This document shows positions 62,290-64,000 of a DNA stretch of 64,000 bases, piece after piece. Location: positions 62,001 to 126,000 of the forward strand of contig JADJYF010000020.1 of assembly GCA_016719885.1 (NCBI GenBank), written 5' to 3'. Numbering within the stretch: the first letter of the stretch is position 1; each line of letters opens with the position of its first letter. The notes under the pieces are model-generated. The model did not search any database, was not told the origin of the DNA, and saw nothing but the letters and a program-made list of their open reading frames with translations. This DNA is from Pseudomonadota bacterium. GTDB taxonomy: Bacteria > Pseudomonadota > Gammaproteobacteria > Ga0077536. The position numbers and the translations under genes are program-made.

Positions 62290-62319
62290 GTAGGTGCGAA
62301 TAAATCCGCACCTGCAGGG
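62290..62319. repeat. Collapsed family B repeat carrying a ribosome-binding site
   Basis: A single degenerate unit: head GTAGG, arm GTGCGAAT, loop AA, arm ATCCGCAC, then the CTGCAGGG tail of the opposite orientation, as if the middle of a repeat pair was lost. Its tail gives AGGGA (62316-62320) four bases before the ATG at 62325. Confidence 0.6.
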
Positions 62320-62324
62320 ACATC

Positions 62325-62780
62325 ATGGATACGCTGCTCACCGATGACATCCGCGCCTGGATCGGGCGCAGCGACGCACCGCAGACCATCGAGGTCACGC
62401 GGCGTGACATCATCAAGTACGCGCTCGCCAGCGAGCAGTCGCTGCCGCGTTACCTGAATGGCGACGAAGCGCCGCCGATGTTCCTGTTCGGCGCCGACAG
62501 GCCGCTCACCGCGCTGGCCGAGCTCGGGCCCGATGGTTTGCGCCAGGACAACCTGCTGCCGCCCCTGCCGCTCAAGCGCGTGATGGCGGGCGGTGTGAAA
62601 CAGCGCTATCAGCGCGCCATCGTGCCGGGCGACGTGCTGCACATCACGCGCACGGTCAGCGATATTTTCGAAAAGCAGGGCGGCAGCGGGCCCTTGATCT
62701 TCGTCGTCTACGACATCGAGGTGCGAGACGCCGCCGGCGCGCTCGTCATGCAGGAAACCCAGACACGCATCATTCGTTGA
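62325..62780 (+). CDS. MaoC-like hydratase subunit (FAS1-like dehydratase domain)
   Basis: 151 residues of the N-terminal MaoC (hot-dog) type: IKYALASEQSLPRYLNGDEAPPMFLFG, then VMAGGVKQRYQRAIVPGDVLHITRTV. The catalytic Asp-x-Asn-Pro-x-His set is not visible in this chain, as in the non-catalytic chain of two-subunit hydratases such as ChsH1-ChsH2. Its stop overlaps a possible TTG start of the next gene. Pairs with it to hydrate an enoyl-CoA. Confidence 0.82.
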   Translation: MDTLLTDDIRAWIGRSDAPQTIEVTRRDIIKYALASEQSLPRYLNGDEAPPMFLFGADRPLTALAELGPDGLRQDNLLPPLPLKRVMAGGVKQRYQRAIVPGDVLHITRTVSDIFEKQGGSGPLIFVVYDIEVRDAAGALVMQETQTRIIR

Positions 62781-62782
62781 CC

Positions 62783-63196
62783 ATGCCCACATTCGATACC
62801 CTGACGGTCGGCACCGAATTGCCATCGCGCAGCCACACGGCGAGCAATGTTTCGCTGTTCCTGTACAACGCCGCGATCTGGAATCCGCATCGCATCCATT
62901 ACGACGAAAACTACACGCGCGAAGTGGAGAAGCATCCGGGCATCGTCATCGACGGCCCCCTGCAAGGCGACTGGCTGACGCAGGTGGTGACGCGCTGGCT
63001 GCAGGATGACGGCGAACTGCTCGAATTCGAATACAGCAACCGGCGCGCCTCCTATCTCGGCGATCGGCTCACCGCCAGTGGCCGCATCGTCGCGCTCGAC
63101 GCGGCGCGACGCGAAGCGAGCCTCGATCTCGCCATCACCGACGAGAGCGGCCACATCACCACGCCCGGTCATGCACTGGTGCGGCTCAGGCGCTGA
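62783..63196 (+). CDS. MaoC-like enoyl-CoA hydratase, catalytic subunit
   Basis: 137 residues. The hydratase motif reads AAIWNPHRIHYDENYTREVEKHPGIVIDGPLQG, the WNPHRIHYD form found in mesaconyl-CoA- and ChsH1-type hot-dog hydratases. ATG 62783 is preferred over TTG 62777, which overlaps the upstream stop. Together with the chain above, the DUF35 and the thiolase-like protein it forms a plausible hydratase-aldolase unit. Confidence 0.83.
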   Translation: MPTFDTLTVGTELPSRSHTASNVSLFLYNAAIWNPHRIHYDENYTREVEKHPGIVIDGPLQGDWLTQVVTRWLQDDGELLEFEYSNRRASYLGDRLTASGRIVALDAARREASLDLAITDESGHITTPGHALVRLRR

Positions 63197-63291
63197 GCGT
63201 TCGAGCGCGGGATCGCCCCTGATCGGGATCAATACGCATCGCCCCGCGTGGCGCGAGCATAGAGACCAACGCCACCAGCCGAGGTCTTGCC

Positions 63292-64000
63292 ATGTGCTAC
63301 AAGGATATCGTCGTCCAGATTGCCGATGGCCCTGACTGCGCAACGCGTCTCGCGCTGGCCTTGAAGCTCGCCACGCTGCACGGCGCCCATCTCACCGGGC
63401 TGTACGTGGAGCCGCCCTTGCCGATGTCGGCCTTTCCCGAGATCCCGGTGCCGGTGGAGATCATCGACGCGCAGGAAGCAGCCGCCGCGCAACGCCTTGC
63501 GGCACTCGAGCAGCAGTTCGCGCAGGCCGCCCGCCAGGCCGGCGTCAGCGCCGAATGGCGCGTGTCCCATGCCGACGCGGTGACCGCGCTCAACGTCAAT
63601 GCACGCTACGCGGACCTGTTGGTGACCGGTCACAGCGAAGACAGCAACGTGAGCTGGTTCGACATCGCCGCCACCAAGCACATCGCGCTGGAGTCCGGTC
63701 GACCGGTGCTGGTGGTGCCCTGCCATGCGGCGGTCGCGACTTTCGGTGAGCGCGTGCTGGTGGCCTGGAACGGCAGTCGCGAAGCGGTGCGCGCGGTGCA
63801 CGATGCCCTGCCGCTGCTCAAGCGCGCGGCCTTCGTGCAGGTGGTGGTGATCAACCCCAGCGTCGGCTACGGCGATCACGGCGCCGAGCCGGGCGCCGAC
63901 ATCTGCCGACACCTTGCCCGCCACGGCATCCAGGCCGAAGCCTATGTCGGTCACGCCGACAGCCAGGCCATCGGTGCGGCCCTGCATCAGCAGGCCACCG
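63292..64000 (+). CDS. Universal stress protein, tandem-domain (3' partial)
   Basis: The frame is open to the window end; 236 residues are visible. Domain 1: YKDIVVQIADGPDCATRLALALKLATLHGAHLTGLYVEPP, ending LVTGHSEDSNVSWFDIAATKHIALESGRPVLVVPCHA. Domain 2 starts with VLVAWNGSREAVRAVHDALPLLKRA. This is the two-domain UspA/UspE pattern, usually about 280 residues. GAGG before ATG 63292 supports the start. Made in stress or stationary phase in relatives. Confidence 0.85.
   Translation, partial: MCYKDIVVQIADGPDCATRLALALKLATLHGAHLTGLYVEPPLPMSAFPEIPVPVEIIDAQEAAAAQRLAALEQQFAQAARQAGVSAEWRVSHADAVTALNVNARYADLLVTGHSEDSNVSWFDIAATKHIALESGRPVLVVPCHAAVATFGERVLVAWNGSREAVRAVHDALPLLKRAAFVQVVVINPSVGYGDHGAEPGADICRHLARHGIQAEAYVGHADSQAIGAALHQQAT

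Overview
The window is very GC-rich, densely coded, double-stranded chromosomal sequence with no rRNA or tRNA that I can see. The gene set (RhlB-type DEAD-box helicase, EmrAB with a NodT-type outer-membrane factor, Tat-exported OpgD, MltD-type transglycosylase, TerC, a stand-alone RlmK-type methyltransferase) points to a Gammaproteobacterium. Two flavin monooxygenases of the Baeyer-Villiger type, acyl-CoA ligase and dehydrogenase genes, and a thiolase/DUF35/MaoC cluster suggest an environmental degrader of hydrophobic compounds. I cannot name a genus.

Layout. 1-6.3 kb: the 3' end of a thiamine-diphosphate decarboxylase gene, then a marR-outer membrane factor-emrA-emrB drug-efflux operon on the minus strand. 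6.3-13.7 kb: an rhlB gene behind a hairpin-rich leader, then a giant secreted RTX/beta-propeller protein whose frame is broken near 12.53 kb. 13.8-23.9 kb: acyl-CoA synthetase, a membrane flippase-like protein, a Lon-like protease coupled to a stress-protein-like gene, a Baeyer-Villiger monooxygenase and a two-domain kinase. 24-33.7 kb: opgD, a thioredoxin-fold protein, a hydratase, an RlmK-like methyltransferase, two GT-C type membrane glycosyltransferases (one frameshifted) and mltD. 33.8-41.9 kb: a second monooxygenase, aldo/keto reductase, MFS permease, acyl-CoA dehydrogenase, FMN-binding protein and an aldehyde ferredoxin oxidoreductase. 42-46.3 kb: terC and a nonulosonic (sialic-like) acid module. 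46.4-53.3 kb: methyltransferase, two amidohydrolases and a GGDEF/EAL protein. 53.6-64 kb: a RuBisCO-like protein coupled to a cupin, a DUF1800/DUF1501 export pair, small stress-type proteins, a steroid-side-chain-like thiolase/DUF35/MaoC operon, and a truncated universal stress protein.

A thread through the window is a set of nine short palindromic repeat loci in intergenic gaps. They form two families with the same 24-nt scaffold (TGTRG head, 8-bp arm, TC loop, 8-bp arm), usually as inverted pairs, like REP/REPIN elements. The two families differ by covarying base pairs. Six of the nine loci sit between convergent gene ends, two supply a stop codon, one supplies a likely ribosome-binding site, and one runs into a neighbouring reading frame.

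The strongest metabolic hypotheses are the RuBisCO-like protein plus cupin pair (the methylthioadenosine-isoprenoid shunt known from Rhodospirillum rubrum) and the Ltp2/ChsH-like acyl-CoA cluster at 60.0-63.2 kb. The most striking protein architecture is the RTX protein with three RTX-cap modules alternating with two seven-bladed FG-GAP propellers.
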